DNA from: Hyphomicrobiaceae bacterium
GTDB lineage: Bacteria > Pseudomonadota > Alphaproteobacteria > Rhizobiales > Devosiaceae
Assembly (NCBI GenBank): GCA_020638095.1
Contig: JACKJF010000004.1
Location: 620,001 to 684,000 of the forward strand
DNA: 64,000 nucleotides
Reading direction: 5' to 3'
Positions within the stretch are counted from its first letter, which is position 1; the number at the start of each line of letters is the position of its first letter. The notes beneath the pieces were generated by a model that worked only from the letters and a program-made list of their open reading frames with translations, did no database searches and was not told the origin of the DNA. This document shows positions 36,618-47,918 of this stretch, piece by piece. A program made the translations under genes and the position numbers.

Positions 36618-39278
36618 TCAGACGGCTGCCAGCTGCGCCTCGATTGCGGCGAGCGCGGCCGCGGACTTGCTGCCATCCGGCCCGCCGGCCTGCGCCATGT
36701 CCGGCCGTCCGCCGCCGCCCTTGCCGCCGAGAACCTCCGACGCGGTCCGCACCAGATCGACCGCGTTGGCCTTGCTGACCAGATCATCGGTCACGCCCAC
36801 CACAACCGCAGCCTTGCCGTCATCGGCAAGCGCGATCATCGCCGCGACGCCGGAACCGAGCCGCTTCTTGGCTTCATCGACAAGGCCCTTGAGGTCCTTC
36901 GGCTCGACGCCGCTGACCGTCTGCCCGAGAAAGGAAATGCCGTTGACCGACTTCGCCTCAGGCCCTTCCGCCGAGCCGCCGCTCAGCGCCAGTTTCTTCC
37001 GGGCGTCGCTGAGGTCGCGTTCGAGTTTTTTTCGTTCCTCGACAAGGCTTTCAACCCGCGCCAACGCTTCCTTCGGCGACACTTTGAGGGTCGCGGCGAT
37101 GGCCCTGAGGGTCTGGTCCTGCTCCTCGAAATAGGCGCGCGCGCCGTCGCCGGTCAGCGCCTCGATGCGCCGGACACCCGCCGCAACCGCACTTTCCTGG
37201 ACGACGGTCACCAGACCGATCTCGCCGGTACGCCGCACATGCGTGCCACCGCAAAGCTCCATCGAATAGACCTTGCCCTGCTTTTCGCCCTCCAGCGCCG
37301 TGCCCATCGAGACCACGCGCACCTCGTCACCGTATTTCTCGCCGAAGAGCGCCATGGCCCCGAGCGCCACCGCATCATCGACCGCCATCAGCCGCGTCTC
37401 GACCGGCGCATCCTGCAGGATGATCGCGTTGGCCAGCCGCTCGACATTGGCGAGTTCGGTCCGGTCCATGGGCTTGGTATGCGAAAAGTCGAAGCGCAGC
37501 CGGTCATTGGCCACCAGCGACCCTTTCTGCGCCACGTGCGCGCCAAGCGTCTGCCGCAGAGCCTCGTGCAAAAGGTGCGTGGCCGAATGGTTGGCCCGGA
37601 TAGCCGAGCGGCGCGAATGATCGACGATCTGCTTCAGCGCGTCGCCGACCCGGACGCTGCCGTTCATCACCCGGACCCTGTGCGCGAAAATCCCGCCCGG
37701 CTGTTTACGGACATCCTCGACACGCAGAACCGTTTCACCACCCGAAAGCGTTCCGCTGTCCCCGACCTGTCCGCCGCTTTCGGCGTAAAAAGCCGTCTGG
37801 TTAAAGACGAGAAACCCTTCGTCGCCCTCGTTGAGGACGTCGACCGGAACACCGTCGCGCACCAGCGCCTTGACCACACCTTCGGCGGCCTCGGTCTCAT
37901 AACCCAGAAATTCGGTCGGACCCGCCTTGTCGGCCAGATCGTACCAGACCGTCTCGACCCCGGCCTCGCCGGAGCCTGCCCAGCTTGCCCGCGCGGCGGC
38001 CTTTTGCGCCGCCATGGCCGCATCGAACCCCTTGTGGTCGACCTGAATGCCGCGCGCCCTGAGGGCGTCCTCGGTCAGATCGAGCGGGAAGCCGTAGGTG
38101 TCGTAGAGACGGAACGCCGTTTCGCCGGACAGCGTGTCGCCTTTTCCAAGTGATGCCGTCTCGTCGTTGAGGATGGTCAATCCGCGATCGAGCGTCTTGA
38201 GGAAACGTTCTTCCTCGAGCCGCACCGTTTCGCTGATCATGGCTTCGCCGCGCATCAGTTCCGGATAAGCTTGGCCCATCTCCGTCGCGAGCGTGGAAAC
38301 CAGTTTGAAAACGACGGGCTCCTTCGCGCCAAGAAGCGTCGCGTGACGCATGGCGCGGCGCATGATGCGCCTCAGGACATAGCCGCGCCCCTCGTTCGAC
38401 GGGAGCACGCCCTCCGCAATGAGGAACGACATCGACCGCAAATGGTCGGCAATCACCCGCTGCGACACCAGCGAAGCACCCTCGCTTTTCGACTTGGTCG
38501 CATCCGCCGCGGCCGAGACCAGGGCCCGGAACATGTCGGTTTTGAAAACGTTGTTGGTGCCCTGCATCACCGAGGAAAACCGCTCGAGCCCCATACCCGT
38601 GTCGATCGAGGGGCGCGGCAGGTTGATCCGCGATCCGGCTTCGAGCTGGTCGAATTGCATGAAGACGAGGTTCCAGATCTCGATGAACCGGTCGCCATCT
38701 TCCTCGGCGCTTCCCGGCGGGCCACCCCAGAACTTCTCGCCGTGATCATAAAAGATTTCCGAGCAGGGACCGCAGGGGCCTGTGTCGCCCATCGACCAGA
38801 AATTGTCGCTCGTCGCGATCCGGATGATCCGCTCATCCGGCAGGCCGGCAATCTTCTTCCAGAGGTCAAACGCCGCATCGTCGTCGTGATAGACCGTGAC
38901 GGTCAGTTTGTCCTTCGGCAGCCCGAATTCCTTGTGGACGAGGTTCCAGGCCAGTTCGATGGCGCGATCCTTGAAATAGTCGCCAAAGGAGAAGTTCCCG
39001 AGCATTTCGAAAAAGGTCAGGTGACGGGCCGTGTAGCCGACATTGTCGAGGTCATTATGCTTGCCGCCCGCGCGTACGCACTTCTGCGACGTCGTCGCGG
39101 TCGAATAGGGTCGAGTCTCGAGCCCGGTGAAAACGTTCTTGAATTGCACCATGCCCGCATTGGTGAACATCAGCGTCGGATCGTTGCGCGGCACGAGCGG
39201 GCTCGAAGCAACCTCGGCATGCCCGTTGGTCACGAAATAGTCGAGAAAAGTGCGGCGGATATCGTTTACGCTGGTCAT
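36618..39278 (-). CDS. alaS: Alanine--tRNA ligase
   Basis: The 886-residue class II synthetase starts [19 protein letters not shown]. It has the editing-domain zinc motifs [11 protein letters not shown] and [10 protein letters not shown], and a C-terminal [15 protein letters not shown] segment. Length is normal. The ATG at 39278 is chosen by homology. It converges with the GDPD gene and follows recA on the same strand. Confidence 0.97.
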   Translation of the reverse strand: MTSVNDIRRTFLDYFVTNGHAEVASSPLVPRNDPTLMFTNAGMVQFKNVFTGLETRPYSTATTSQKCVRAGGKHNDLDNVGYTARHLTFFEMLGNFSFGDYFKDRAIELAWNLVHKEFGLPKDKLTVTVYHDDDAAFDLWKKIAGLPDERIIRIATSDNFWSMGDTGPCGPCSEIFYDHGEKFWGGPPGSAEEDGDRFIEIWNLVFMQFDQLEAGSRINLPRPSIDTGMGLERFSSVMQGTNNVFKTDMFRALVSAAADATKSKSEGASLVSQRVIADHLRSMSFLIAEGVLPSNEGRGYVLRRIMRRAMRHATLLGAKEPVVFKLVSTLATEMGQAYPELMRGEAMISETVRLEEERFLKTLDRGLTILNDETASLGKGDTLSGETAFRLYDTYGFPLDLTEDALRARGIQVDHKGFDAAMAAQKAAARASWAGSGEAGVETVWYDLADKAGPTEFLGYETEAAEGVVKALVRDGVPVDVLNEGDEGFLVFNQTAFYAESGGQVGDSGTLSGGETVLRVEDVRKQPGGIFAHRVRVMNGSVRVGDALKQIVDHSRRSAIRANHSATHLLHEALRQTLGAHVAQKGSLVANDRLRFDFSHTKPMDRTELANVERLANAIILQDAPVETRLMAVDDAVALGAMALFGEKYGDEVRVVSMGTALEGEKQGKVYSMELCGGTHVRRTGEIGLVTVVQESAVAAGVRRIEALTGDGARAYFEEQDQTLRAIAATLKVSPKEALARVESLVEERKKLERDLSDARKKLALSGGSAEGPEAKSVNGISFLGQTVSGVEPKDLKGLVDEAKKRLGSGVAAMIALADDGKAAVVVGVTDDLVSKANAVDLVRTASEVLGGKGGGGRPDMAQAGGPDGSKSAAALAAIEAQLAAV

Positions 39279-39370
39279 TGAGGGCTCGCTCAACAAAAAA
39301 CGAGGCGGGGCCAGCCCACCTGTCAACTCGGTCCTGCTCTTCTAATTGGGCTTGCGGGGCCTGTCCAGAC

Positions 39371-39401
39371 AAAGCCCCGCCGCAATGTTCTGTGGCGGGG
39401 C
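39371..39401 (-). terminator. Terminator of recA
   Basis: On the minus strand the arms GCCCCGCC and GGCGGGGC enclose a 12-base loop and are followed by TTT. It lies between the recA stop and alaS. Confidence 0.6.
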
Positions 39402-39436
39402 CCTGTTTGATTGGCACTCGATACGGCGGAGTTCGG

Positions 39437-40519
39437 CTATTCCTCGCCGTCCGCCAGCCCTTCGCCGTCCGAATCAGGATCGGCCAGCATCTTTTCCGAA
39501 ATCAGGCCGGCGCTTTCGCGCACCCCGCGTTCGATCTCGGCGGCAATGTCGGGATTTTCCATCAGGAACTGCCGCGCATTTTCGCGACCCTGCCCGAGCC
39601 GCTGGCTATCATAGGAGAACCAGGCGCCGGACTTCTCGACGATTCCCGACTTCACCCCGAGATCGAGCAATTCACCGGATTTGGAAATGCCCTCGCCATA
39701 CATGATGTCGAATTCAACCTGCCGGAACGGAGGCGCCAGCTTGTTCTTGACCACCTTGACCCGCGTCTGGTTGCCCACCGCTTCGTCGCGTTCCTTGATC
39801 GTGCCGATGCGCCGGATATCGAGACGCACCGAAGAATAGAATTTGAGCGCATTGCCGCCCGTCGTCGTTTCCGGCGAGCCGAACATCACGCCGATCTTCA
39901 TGCGGATCTGGTTGATGAACACGACCATGCATTGCGAGCGCGAAATCGAGGCGGTCAGCTTGCGCATTGCCTGGCTCATCAGCCGCGCCTGAAGACCAGG
40001 AAGGGAATCGCCCATCTCGCCTTCGAGTTCAGCCTTCGGGGTCAGGGCCGCAACCGAGTCGACCACCAGAACGTCGATCGCCCCGGACCGGACCAGCGTG
40101 TCGGCGATTTCCAGCGCCTGTTCGCCGGCGTCGGGTTGTGAAATCAGCAATTCGTCGACATTGACGCCAAGCTTCTTGGCATAGATCGGATCAAGCGCAT
40201 GTTCCGCGTCGATAAAGGCGCAGATGCCGCCCTTTTTCTGTGCCTCGGCGATGACGTGCAGCGCCAGCGTCGTCTTGCCCGAGCTTTCCGGCCCGAACAC
40301 CTCGACAATGCGTCCGCGCGGCAGCCCGCCGATCCCCAGCGCGATATCGAGCCCCAGCGAACCGGTCGAAATCGCCTCGACCTGTTGCACCGAGTCGGCC
40401 CCGAGCTTCATGATGGAGCCCTTGCCGAAATTGCGCTCGATCTGGCCGAGTGCCGCCTCCAGCGCCTTGTTCTTGTCCATCCCGCCCCCGTCAATGACCT
40501 TAAGTGTCGAACTCGCCAT
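39437..40519 (-). CDS. recA: Recombinase RecA
   Basis: The 360-residue protein has the Walker A motif [39 protein letters not shown] (loop 2 region) and a normal acidic C-terminus. It drives strand exchange and activates LexA self-cleavage. An AAGGAGAG ribosome site precedes the ATG. A LexA-type box overlaps the promoter. Confidence 0.98.
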   Translation of the reverse strand: MASSTLKVIDGGGMDKNKALEAALGQIERNFGKGSIMKLGADSVQQVEAISTGSLGLDIALGIGGLPRGRIVEVFGPESSGKTTLALHVIAEAQKKGGICAFIDAEHALDPIYAKKLGVNVDELLISQPDAGEQALEIADTLVRSGAIDVLVVDSVAALTPKAELEGEMGDSLPGLQARLMSQAMRKLTASISRSQCMVVFINQIRMKIGVMFGSPETTTGGNALKFYSSVRLDIRRIGTIKERDEAVGNQTRVKVVKNKLAPPFRQVEFDIMYGEGISKSGELLDLGVKSGIVEKSGAWFSYDSQRLGQGRENARQFLMENPDIAAEIERGVRESAGLISEKMLADPDSDGEGLADGEE

Positions 40520-40604
40520 TTCGCTCTCCTTATTTCAGGTCCGCTGCCCCTAGGCAATGCGCACCGCAACAACCCGATTCGCTTCGCGCCACCGCGCTTG
40601 TGCC

Positions 40605-40637
40605 TATTTTGTTCTCATTTTGTTTCTATTTTGTCAA
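40605..40637 (-). promoter_or_regulatory. recA promoter with SOS-type operator
   Basis: On the minus strand a -35 hexamer TTGACA (40632-40637) is followed by AAAC-N7-GAAC (40611-40625). This is one mismatch from the alphaproteobacterial LexA box GAAC-N7-GAAC. A motif like ATTTTGT recurs three times on the plus strand here. Position and sequence fit LexA repression of recA. Confidence 0.65.
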
Positions 40638-40705
40638 CAGACTTTCGACGGACTTGCCTCGAGCGGCAACCGGTGCCACTTCTACCGCGCCACGGGGGGA
40701 AACCG

Positions 40706-41722
40706 ATGAGTCGATCGTTTGAACAAAGAGGGCTTGGCCGGTCCCGCGTCAGGGTGAGCACGCTCGGCCTCGGAACGGCGAGCCTTGCGGGAAACATGAC
40801 CCCGGTTCCCGAAGTCGATGCCCGCGCTACGATCGAACATGCCATTGCCGCAGGCATCACCTATCTCGACACCGCGCCCTTCTACGGATTCGGCAAGGCC
40901 GAGCACCTGACCGGCGACGCGATCCGCGCCCACCGCGATGCCATCACCCTCTCCACCAAATGCGGCCGCCTGCTTGCCCCCCAGCGCGGCCCCTATGCCA
41001 CGCCAAATTCCTGGTGCGATCCCTACCCGTTCGTCGACGTATTCGACTATTCCTACGACGCGCTGATGCGCTCCTATGAGCACAGTCTCCAACGGCTCGG
41101 CACCAATCGCATCGACCTCCTGCTCGTCCACGACATCGCGCCGGACTCGCTTGGCGATGCCGCGGAACAGCATTTCCAGACACTCGCTAATTCCGGTTAC
41201 CGGGCGCTCGAGGAACTCAAGCGCGCCGGTGAGATCGGCGCCATCGGCATCGGCGTCAACATGTGGGAAGTGCTCGACCGCGCGCTCGATATCGGGGACT
41301 GGGACGCGTTCCTTCTGGCGGGCCGCTACACGCTTCTGGAACAGACCTCGCTCAGTCCCTTTCTCGACAAATGCATGACCCGGCAAACCTCGGTCATCTG
41401 CGGCGGGCCGTTCAATTCCGGCCTCCTCGCCGGCGGCGACACCTGGAATTATGGGCGGGCTCCTGCCGACCTGATCGAAAAGGCCAAGGCCCTGCAGTCC
41501 ATCTGCCGATCGCACGATGTTGCCCTGCCCGCCGCCGCGTTGCAGTTCCCGCTTGCCCATCCAGCTATCGCCTGCGTGTTGCCGGGGCCGCGCACCGTAA
41601 CGGAACTGGAACAGATTCTCGGCTGGTGGGACCAGCAACTTCCCGACGGCCTTTGGGCGGACCTCGCCGCGTCGGGCCTGCTGCGCGAGGGCACGCCGCT
41701 TCCGGGCGGCCATTCCGCCTGA
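40706..41722 (+). CDS. Aldo/keto reductase
   Basis: The 338-residue protein has the AKR tetrad visible in YLDTAPFYGFGKAEHL (Asp, Tyr), STKCGR (Lys) and LLVHDI (His). The layout matches the group of fucose/threo-aldose 1-dehydrogenases and pyridoxal 4-dehydrogenases. The substrate is not determined. The ATG at 40706 with GGGGGGA upstream is preferred over longer in-frame starts that would run through the recA promoter. Confidence 0.85.
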   Translation: MSRSFEQRGLGRSRVRVSTLGLGTASLAGNMTPVPEVDARATIEHAIAAGITYLDTAPFYGFGKAEHLTGDAIRAHRDAITLSTKCGRLLAPQRGPYATPNSWCDPYPFVDVFDYSYDALMRSYEHSLQRLGTNRIDLLLVHDIAPDSLGDAAEQHFQTLANSGYRALEELKRAGEIGAIGIGVNMWEVLDRALDIGDWDAFLLAGRYTLLEQTSLSPFLDKCMTRQTSVICGGPFNSGLLAGGDTWNYGRAPADLIEKAKALQSICRSHDVALPAAALQFPLAHPAIACVLPGPRTVTELEQILGWWDQQLPDGLWADLAASGLLREGTPLPGGHSA

Positions 41723-41800
41723 CGGGACGCACACCTCCGTCAGCTTGAATTCAGACTGGCATGCCCCTATGTTCGCGCCGTCGCGGCATTTGCCGCGGCA

Positions 41801-41949
41801 GTTCTCAGGGCGGGGTGAAAGTCCCCACCGGCGGTAAAGGGGGTTCAAATGCGCCCCCAAGCCCGCGAGCGCCACACCTAATTATGGTGCGGGTCAGCAG
41901 ATCTGGTGCAATTCCAGGGCCGACGGTTAAAGTCCGGATGAAAGAGAAC
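41801..41949 (+). promoter_or_regulatory. FMN riboswitch (RFN element)
   Basis: The leader contains the conserved RFN blocks: TCTCAGGGCGGGGTGAAAGT, CCCCACCGGCGGTAA, GCCCGCGAGCG, GGTCAGCAGATCTGGTG and GCCGACGGTTAAAGTCC. The closing stem pairs GTTCTC with GAGAAC. It lies about 90 bases before a RibN-like transporter gene. A CGCGG/CCGCG hairpin at about 41961-41988 may be part of the expression platform. Confidence 0.95.
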
Positions 41950-42041
41950 GGAATAGGGAACGCGGTAAGTCCAGGTCGGGCAGCCGCGCGTTTCGATCTC
42001 CGTATCCCTGAGGCAACTCTGGAACGATGAAAGGATCGAAC

Positions 42042-43025
42042 ATGTCCCAGACTGCCTCTTCCCCCGCAAACAATGGCCTGATGCTCGGCACGCTCTACAT
42101 GGTGGGCGCGCAGGTGATCTTCGCCGTCGTCAACTTCGTCTACGACGTCCTCACCAATCCGTGGGATCCGCTCAATGCCGCCGGCAAGATGACCTCGTCA
42201 TCGGCCGTATTCTGGCAGTACCTGATCGCCACCATCTTCGCCATTCCGCTGATCCTGAGGATCGGCCTCGGCAATCTCAAGACCCGCCATCCCGTCTGGC
42301 ACGAAATCCGTGCCCTCGCCTCGGCGCTTGGCGCCCAGGTCTTCGTTTTCGGCTTCGCCTCCGGCGTGCCGGTTTGGCAGATGGTTGGTTTGCTCTTAAC
42401 CGGGCCATTCTTCGTCATCGCCGGGTCGGTGCTGTTTCTTGGCGAAAAGCTGACCCCGGTCCGCTTCGGCGCTTCTCTGGTGGCGTTCCTTGGCGCGTTC
42501 CTCATCGTTGGCTTCGGCACCGATGCCTTCACCTGGGGCTCGCTGCTGCCGGTTCTGGCGGCAGCGCTCTGGAGCACGACCACGGTCATTTCCAAATATC
42601 TGGCGCGCGACGAAACTCCGGAATCCCTGACCCTCTACCTGCTGCTGCTGATCGTCGTGAACCACGCGGTCGTTGGCATCGGTCTTGGTGTTCTCGTGTC
42701 GGTCCTTCCCACGGGCACGCTGCCCGCAACCCTGTCGACCGGGCTCGATCTCGGCCTGCCGACCGGCGATGCCGTCTGGTGGATGCTGTTCCTTGGCCTT
42801 GTCACCGCCGCCGCACAATATCTGCTCTGGAACGCCTACAAGTTCGCCGATGCGACCTACCTGCAGCCATTCGACGACCTGAAGCTGCCGCTCAACACGC
42901 TTCTGGGCTGGATCGTCCTCTCGCAGGTGCCAAGCGCGCTCTTCTGGCCCGGCGCCATCCTGATTGTCGCGGCGTCGCTCTATGTCGGGACGATGGAGGG
43001 CCGGAAAAGGCCGGCATCCGCCTGA
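42042..43025 (+). CDS. ribN: RibN-like riboflavin transporter (EamA family)
   Basis: The 327-residue protein has ten hydrophobic segments with two EamA repeats. These include GTLYMVGAQVIFAVVNFVYD early and YKFADATYLQPFDDLKLPLN late. EamA carriers under FMN riboswitches are the RibN riboflavin importers described in rhizobia and other proteobacteria. The ATG at 42042 has AAGGA upstream. Control by the FMN riboswitch directly ahead supports the role. Confidence 0.88.
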   Translation: MSQTASSPANNGLMLGTLYMVGAQVIFAVVNFVYDVLTNPWDPLNAAGKMTSSSAVFWQYLIATIFAIPLILRIGLGNLKTRHPVWHEIRALASALGAQVFVFGFASGVPVWQMVGLLLTGPFFVIAGSVLFLGEKLTPVRFGASLVAFLGAFLIVGFGTDAFTWGSLLPVLAAALWSTTTVISKYLARDETPESLTLYLLLLIVVNHAVVGIGLGVLVSVLPTGTLPATLSTGLDLGLPTGDAVWWMLFLGLVTAAAQYLLWNAYKFADATYLQPFDDLKLPLNTLLGWIVLSQVPSALFWPGAILIVAASLYVGTMEGRKRPASA

Positions 43026-43050
43026 ATCAGTTAATCGGCAACTCAGTAGA

Positions 43051-43074
43051 AGCCCCGGAAACTCCGGGGCTTTT
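43051..43074 (+). terminator. Terminator after ribN
   Basis: Arms AGCCCCGGA and TCCGGGGCT are followed by TTT. It separates ribN from convergent cckA and may work in both directions. Confidence 0.8.
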
Positions 43075-43082
43075 CGCTTGCG

Positions 43083-45638
43083 CTATTCGCTGACGCCGGA
43101 CAGCACTTCCTTGACCTTGGTGTTGATCTGGTCAAGCGTATAGGGCTTGGGCAGGAATTCGACCGAACGGTTGTCGGCAAGATCCTGCCGAACGCTTTCT
43201 TCCGCATAGCCCGAAACAAAGATGAACTTGATATCCGGCATGCGCTCGCGGACATGAGTCAGAAGCGTCGGCCCGTCCATTTCCGGCATGACGACATCGG
43301 AAATGATGAGATCGATCTCGTTGTCGATCTCGTCGAGCACCTCAAGCGCTTCTTCGCCTGACCCCGCCTCGAACACCTCGTAGCCGGTTGTCGAAAGGGC
43401 TCTCGCCGAAAACGCCCGGACCGCTTCCTCGTCTTCGACCAGCAGAATGCGCTCATTGCCGGTCAGGTCCCGGATTTGATGTTCGCTCGCCTGTTGCGAA
43501 ACGATTTCCGCCTCGGTCGGCACGTGGCGCGGCAGGAAAATGCGGAAAGTCGTGCCCTTGCCGACCTCGGTTTCCGGGTAGATGAAGCCCTCGGTCTGCT
43601 TGACGATGCCATAGACCATCGAAAGTCCGAGACCCGTTCCTTTGCCCAGCTCCTTGGTTGAAAAGAACGGCTCGAAAATCTTCTCGACCACCTCGGGCGG
43701 CATGCCCGTTCCCGTATCCTCGACCTCGATCAGCACATAGTCGGCCGCCGGCATGCCCTTGTAGTTCATCTGGCCGGCTTCCTGCGCCCAGACGTTGCGC
43801 GTTCGGAGGGTGATCTCGCCGCCGTCCGGCATGGCATCGCGCGCGTTGACGACGAGATTGATGACCACCTGTTCGAGCTGAACCTGGTCGGCTTTGACCG
43901 GCCACACATCGCCGGCCACGTCGACATCGAGCGCGATATTCTGCCCGATCAGCCGCTTGAGCAGCGCCGTCAGATCGCCGACGACATTGGTCATGTCGAG
44001 AACCTGCGGCCGGAGGGTCTGGCGCCGCGAGAACGCCAGCAACTGCCGGACCAGCCCCGCCGCGCGGTTGGCACTCTGCTTGATCGACATGATGTCATTG
44101 AATGACGGATCGGTCGATTTGTGCTTGAGCAGCAAAAGATCGGAGAAGCCGATGATTGCCGTCAGGACATTGTTGAAATCGTGCGCCACGCCGCCCGCGA
44201 GTTGCCCCACCGCCTGCATCTTCTGGCCCTGGGCGAACTGGGCTTCGAGGCGGCGCTGTTCGGTCGTGTCGAGCGCGTAGACGATCACCCGCTCATCGCT
44301 GCCTTCGATCGCTTCGGACGGCGTGAAGAACAGCTGCACGCCACGTTCCTGATCGACCGCGAGGTCGGCATCCACCGGATCGATTTCAGCCTTGTTTCCC
44401 AACACGGCCTGCATCGCCTTTTCGAAATCCTCAAGCTTTCCGGCCGAGATCAGTTCGGGGAGCCTGAGGTTCTCGAGGCTGCGGGACCCATCCTCGATGC
44501 CAAAAACCCGCGCGAACGGAGCATTGGTCTGCAAGACCTTGCCGGTGGCATCGAGGGTCGCAATCGCGAACGGGGTATCGTTGAAGAAACGCGAAAAGCG
44601 GATCGCCGCAGCCATGCCAGCGGTCTCGTCGGCCGGACCGCGATTGCGGTCGAGCACCAGCGTGCGCGTTTCGCCCAGTTCGCCGTCCGCCAGCCGCGCG
44701 GCGCGATGCAGAAGCCGCACCGGAACCGCCATGCCCTTGCGGTCGACCAGATCGATGTCGATGATGTCCGTGCGAATTTCGCCCTCCGCACCACCGCTCA
44801 TCAGAAGGTTTGCGCCGTCACCCTGCACGATCTGGCGGAGCGTGAGGTCGCCCGGTTCGAAATCGGCAAGATCGTAGCCGAGCCAGTCGGCGAGCGTTGA
44901 ATTGATGTACTGGATGCGGCCCGTCGCATCGGCGGAAAAGAACCCGGCAGGCGCGTGGTCGAGATAGTCGATGGCCCTCTGGAGTTCGAGATAGATGTTC
45001 TCCTGCCGCGCACGGTCGCTGGTAATGTCCTCGACCGTCCAGACCATCAGGTCTTCGGTCGAATCGTCGCTGCGCGGCAGTTCGCGCACATGAATGCGAA
45101 ACCAACGCGCCAGCGGTCCCTCGCCGCTTGCCGCGTAAGGCTTTCCCGAAAAATCATTGGTCAGCCGGATATCCTCGGACGCGTTGCGGCCGTCCTTGGC
45201 CGCCCGCGTCAGCCGGTAAATCGCCTCCGCAGATTCCGGCTGGTGGGCAAAAAGCCGGGCCACGCCAACCGGCGCGCCGGTGCTCGCCTGCGCCGAAAGC
45301 CGGCCGTAATAGTCGTTGGCATAGATGATCGCGCCTTGCGGATTGGTGACGACTATGCCCCGCACCGCGCTGTCGATGACCGAGCGCGACATGGTCCTGA
45401 CTTCGGCGCCTGAGCTGAGGTGCAAAAGCCCGGCGACGTAGGCGAAAATCGCCAAAACGCCGATTGCCGCGAGCGCGCAGAGAAACAGGATCACCCAGTC
45501 GAGCGGAATGTATTGGGCGTAGAGGATGTAGAACACCACGACGCCGATGAGCACGAGACCAAGCGCCGTGACCCGCCACAAACCGCCCTGGGCGGGCGAC
45601 TGCAGGGCTGCGGGTTCGGGGTAGAGATCGTCAGACAT
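43083..45638 (-). CDS. cckA: Hybrid histidine kinase CckA
   Basis: The 851-residue protein has two membrane helices (about 20-70), then PAS-type sensor domains. It has a HisKA domain with [21 protein letters not shown], an ATPase domain ([25 protein letters not shown]) and a C-terminal receiver with the phosphoacceptor in [14 protein letters not shown]. This is the CckA layout. CckA passes phosphate through ChpT to CtrA, the cell-cycle and motility regulator. The start at 45638 has GGAAGG upstream. CtrA-type boxes occur upstream of neighbouring flagellar genes. Confidence 0.93.
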   Translation of the reverse strand: MSDDLYPEPAALQSPAQGGLWRVTALGLVLIGVVVFYILYAQYIPLDWVILFLCALAAIGVLAIFAYVAGLLHLSSGAEVRTMSRSVIDSAVRGIVVTNPQGAIIYANDYYGRLSAQASTGAPVGVARLFAHQPESAEAIYRLTRAAKDGRNASEDIRLTNDFSGKPYAASGEGPLARWFRIHVRELPRSDDSTEDLMVWTVEDITSDRARQENIYLELQRAIDYLDHAPAGFFSADATGRIQYINSTLADWLGYDLADFEPGDLTLRQIVQGDGANLLMSGGAEGEIRTDIIDIDLVDRKGMAVPVRLLHRAARLADGELGETRTLVLDRNRGPADETAGMAAAIRFSRFFNDTPFAIATLDATGKVLQTNAPFARVFGIEDGSRSLENLRLPELISAGKLEDFEKAMQAVLGNKAEIDPVDADLAVDQERGVQLFFTPSEAIEGSDERVIVYALDTTEQRRLEAQFAQGQKMQAVGQLAGGVAHDFNNVLTAIIGFSDLLLLKHKSTDPSFNDIMSIKQSANRAAGLVRQLLAFSRRQTLRPQVLDMTNVVGDLTALLKRLIGQNIALDVDVAGDVWPVKADQVQLEQVVINLVVNARDAMPDGGEITLRTRNVWAQEAGQMNYKGMPAADYVLIEVEDTGTGMPPEVVEKIFEPFFSTKELGKGTGLGLSMVYGIVKQTEGFIYPETEVGKGTTFRIFLPRHVPTEAEIVSQQASEHQIRDLTGNERILLVEDEEAVRAFSARALSTTGYEVFEAGSGEEALEVLDEIDNEIDLIISDVVMPEMDGPTLLTHVRERMPDIKFIFVSGYAEESVRQDLADNRSVEFLPKPYTLDQINTKVKEVLSGVSE

Positions 45639-45745
45639 GTCGCCTTCCATTCGCGCCGCCGGGCGAAGGGCGTGAATCACCGGCGCATGGAATCACAGTT
45701 CGCACCAAGAACAAAGGCCAAATCCCCTTCAAAACCGCCTGTTTC

Positions 45746-46834
45746 CTATGCCGACGCCGAGCGCCAGGCCGATTTCTGCCGGAGGCGCATGACGTAGCCG
45801 ATGACCTGCGCCACCGCCTTGAAATGCTCGGCCGGAATCGTCTCGTCGATATCGACCGAAGCGTAGAGCGCACGCGCCAGCGGCGGGTTCTCCACGATCG
45901 GAACTTCATGTTCCCTGGCCTTTTCGCGAATGCGCAGTGCAATCGCGTCCATGCCCTTGGCGACGCATTTTGGCGCGGGCATGGCCCGGTCATATTTGAG
46001 TGCCACCGCGAAGTGCGTCGGGTTGGTGATGATCACCGTCGCCTCCGGCACGCTCGCCATCATCCGCCGCCGCGATTTTTCCTGACGAATCTGGCGGATG
46101 CGCGCCTTGATCTGCGGATCGCCTTCCTGGTTCTTGTGTTCGTCTCGGACTTCCTTGATCGTCATTTTCTGTTTCTGCCACCAGCGTTGCCGTTGGTAGA
46201 GATAGTCGGCGACCGCAATCAGGGTAACGACGGCGATCGTCGCCGCGAAAATCTTGAGCGCAAGTTGCTGGAATTCGGGCATCAGGGCCGCAAGATCCAT
46301 GCTGATCAGCGTATCGAGCTCGTCGCGCTGTCCCCAGATGGCAAAAAACAGCACCAGCGCCACGACGGTCAGCTTGGCCAGACCCTTGGTGAAATTGACC
46401 AGAGCCTCGAGCGAAAAAAGCCGCTTGGCCCCCTGGACCAGACTGATCTTGCTGAGTTTGGGCTTGATCGTTTCGACCGTCAGCAACGGCCGGTGCTGCA
46501 CAAGGTTCGCCGCCACCCCGAAAAGGCTCATGATTCCGAGCGGCACCAGAACGATGAGCAGGAACGTCGTCGCCAACGAGGTGACAAAGGCGTTGAAGCC
46601 GGTGCCCCCGATCGAGAACTGATCGGCCTTGCCAAGGATCAGCGACAATTGCTGCACGATTCCGCTGCTGCTGATGGGCGCCGCGACCAGAAACAGGAGC
46701 GCCGACCCGACCATCATGAACCAGGTCGTCACCTCCTGGCTCTTGGCGACGTCGCCCTTCCGGTGCGCCTCGTCGAGCTTTCGTTGCGACGGGTCTTCTG
46801 TTTGCTGTTCGCGATCCGGGGCTTCGTCCGACAT
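45746..46834 (-). CDS. flhB: Flagellar export protein FlhB
   Basis: The 362-residue protein has four membrane helices and the autocleavage motif NPTH in IITNPTHFAVALKYD at about 266-280. It switches export specificity of the flagellar type III apparatus. It is the last gene of the flgB-flgC-fliE-fliQ-fliR-flhB unit and starts two bases after fliR. Confidence 0.96.
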   Translation of the reverse strand: MSDEAPDREQQTEDPSQRKLDEAHRKGDVAKSQEVTTWFMMVGSALLFLVAAPISSSGIVQQLSLILGKADQFSIGGTGFNAFVTSLATTFLLIVLVPLGIMSLFGVAANLVQHRPLLTVETIKPKLSKISLVQGAKRLFSLEALVNFTKGLAKLTVVALVLFFAIWGQRDELDTLISMDLAALMPEFQQLALKIFAATIAVVTLIAVADYLYQRQRWWQKQKMTIKEVRDEHKNQEGDPQIKARIRQIRQEKSRRRMMASVPEATVIITNPTHFAVALKYDRAMPAPKCVAKGMDAIALRIREKAREHEVPIVENPPLARALYASVDIDETIPAEHFKAVAQVIGYVMRLRQKSAWRSASA

Positions 46835-46835
46835 T

Positions 46836-47606
46836 TCAGCCCCCCATCAGCATTTCGAAATGCGACTGGAAATGCATGAGGTACCAGCCCATCAGCGTCA
46901 CCATCAGCATGGCCAGAAGAATGAGCCCGAGGCCCACGTTGGCCGGCATAGCGATGAAGAAGACCTGCAACTGCGGCATCAGCCGCGCCAGAAGCCCGAG
47001 CCCGAGATAGAACACCAGACCGAAGATGATGAACGGCGCAGATAGCTGCACGCCGAGCGCAAACGCGCTCGAAACCGTGTCGACTGCCAGCCACGCCGCG
47101 TCCCCCAGCATCAGGTCCGATTGCGGCGGAAACATCGTGTAGGACTGATAGATCGAGGCGAGCACCAGATGATGAAGGTTGGTCGCAAAGACCGCGGCGA
47201 GCCCGACAATGGTCAGGAAATTTCCGACGATCGCGCCCTGCACGCCGGTTTGCGTCGGGTCGGCGGTCTGCGCCAGCGACAGGCCCATCTGGAAGGCCAT
47301 GGTCGACCCCGCCACCGCCAGAACCGAGGTGATGAGCCGCGCAATGCCACCAAGAATGAAGCCGATGGCCATTTCGTGCAGAACCATCGTCACCATGCCG
47401 AAAACGCTGTCTGGCACGGCCGGCAGGGTTGGCGAAATCAGGGGCATGAATACGAGCGCCAGCGACAGACCGAATGCGAGCCTGAGCTGTGCAGGAATCA
47501 TTCGCTCGCCGACGGCGGGCGCCAGCATCAGCATTGTGCCAACCCGCGCAAAGATCAGCAGATAAGAAAAGGCCAGCGCGGGTAGCCAGTTGAGGCTGAC
47601 GGTCAC
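46836..47606 (-). CDS. fliR: Flagellar export protein FliR
   Basis: The 256-residue protein has six hydrophobic segments, with FARVGTMLMLAPAVGERMIPAQ and a late FGLVFYLGLGLLARLMPQLQVF segment, typical of FliR. It is a core export-gate subunit. The start is GTG with GGGAG upstream. Confidence 0.95.
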   Translation of the reverse strand: MTVSLNWLPALAFSYLLIFARVGTMLMLAPAVGERMIPAQLRLAFGLSLALVFMPLISPTLPAVPDSVFGMVTMVLHEMAIGFILGGIARLITSVLAVAGSTMAFQMGLSLAQTADPTQTGVQGAIVGNFLTIVGLAAVFATNLHHLVLASIYQSYTMFPPQSDLMLGDAAWLAVDTVSSAFALGVQLSAPFIIFGLVFYLGLGLLARLMPQLQVFFIAMPANVGLGLILLAMLMVTLMGWYLMHFQSHFEMLMGG

Positions 47607-47633
47607 CGCTTCGCTCCCTGCCCGGCCACGCCC

Positions 47634-47900
47634 TCAGACGCCGGCGACGATCAGGTCGCTGAGGCGGCCCATATACCCGCCCATCGTTGCCCCGATGAAG
47701 GGCAGCGCGATCAGCATCGTCACGAAGATCGCGATGATCTTGGGCACGAAAACCAGCGTCATTTCCTGGATCTGGGTTAGAGCTTGAAAGAGCGCAATGA
47801 TGACGCCGACGACCAGCCCCGCAATCATCATCGGCGCCGCCACGAGGATCATCACCCAGATGCCTTCTCGTGAAATATCAAGGACTTCGGCGCCGGTCAT
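47634..47900 (-). CDS. fliQ: Flagellar export protein FliQ
   Basis: The 88-residue protein has two membrane hairpins. The FliQ core is VMILVAAPMMIAGLVVGVIIALFQALTQIQE. It is part of the export gate with FliP and FliR. Confidence 0.96.
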   Translation of the reverse strand: MTGAEVLDISREGIWVMILVAAPMMIAGLVVGVIIALFQALTQIQEMTLVFVPKIIAIFVTMLIALPFIGATMGGYMGRLSDLIVAGV

Positions 47901-47918
47901 GCTGGCCTCCCGGTCGAA

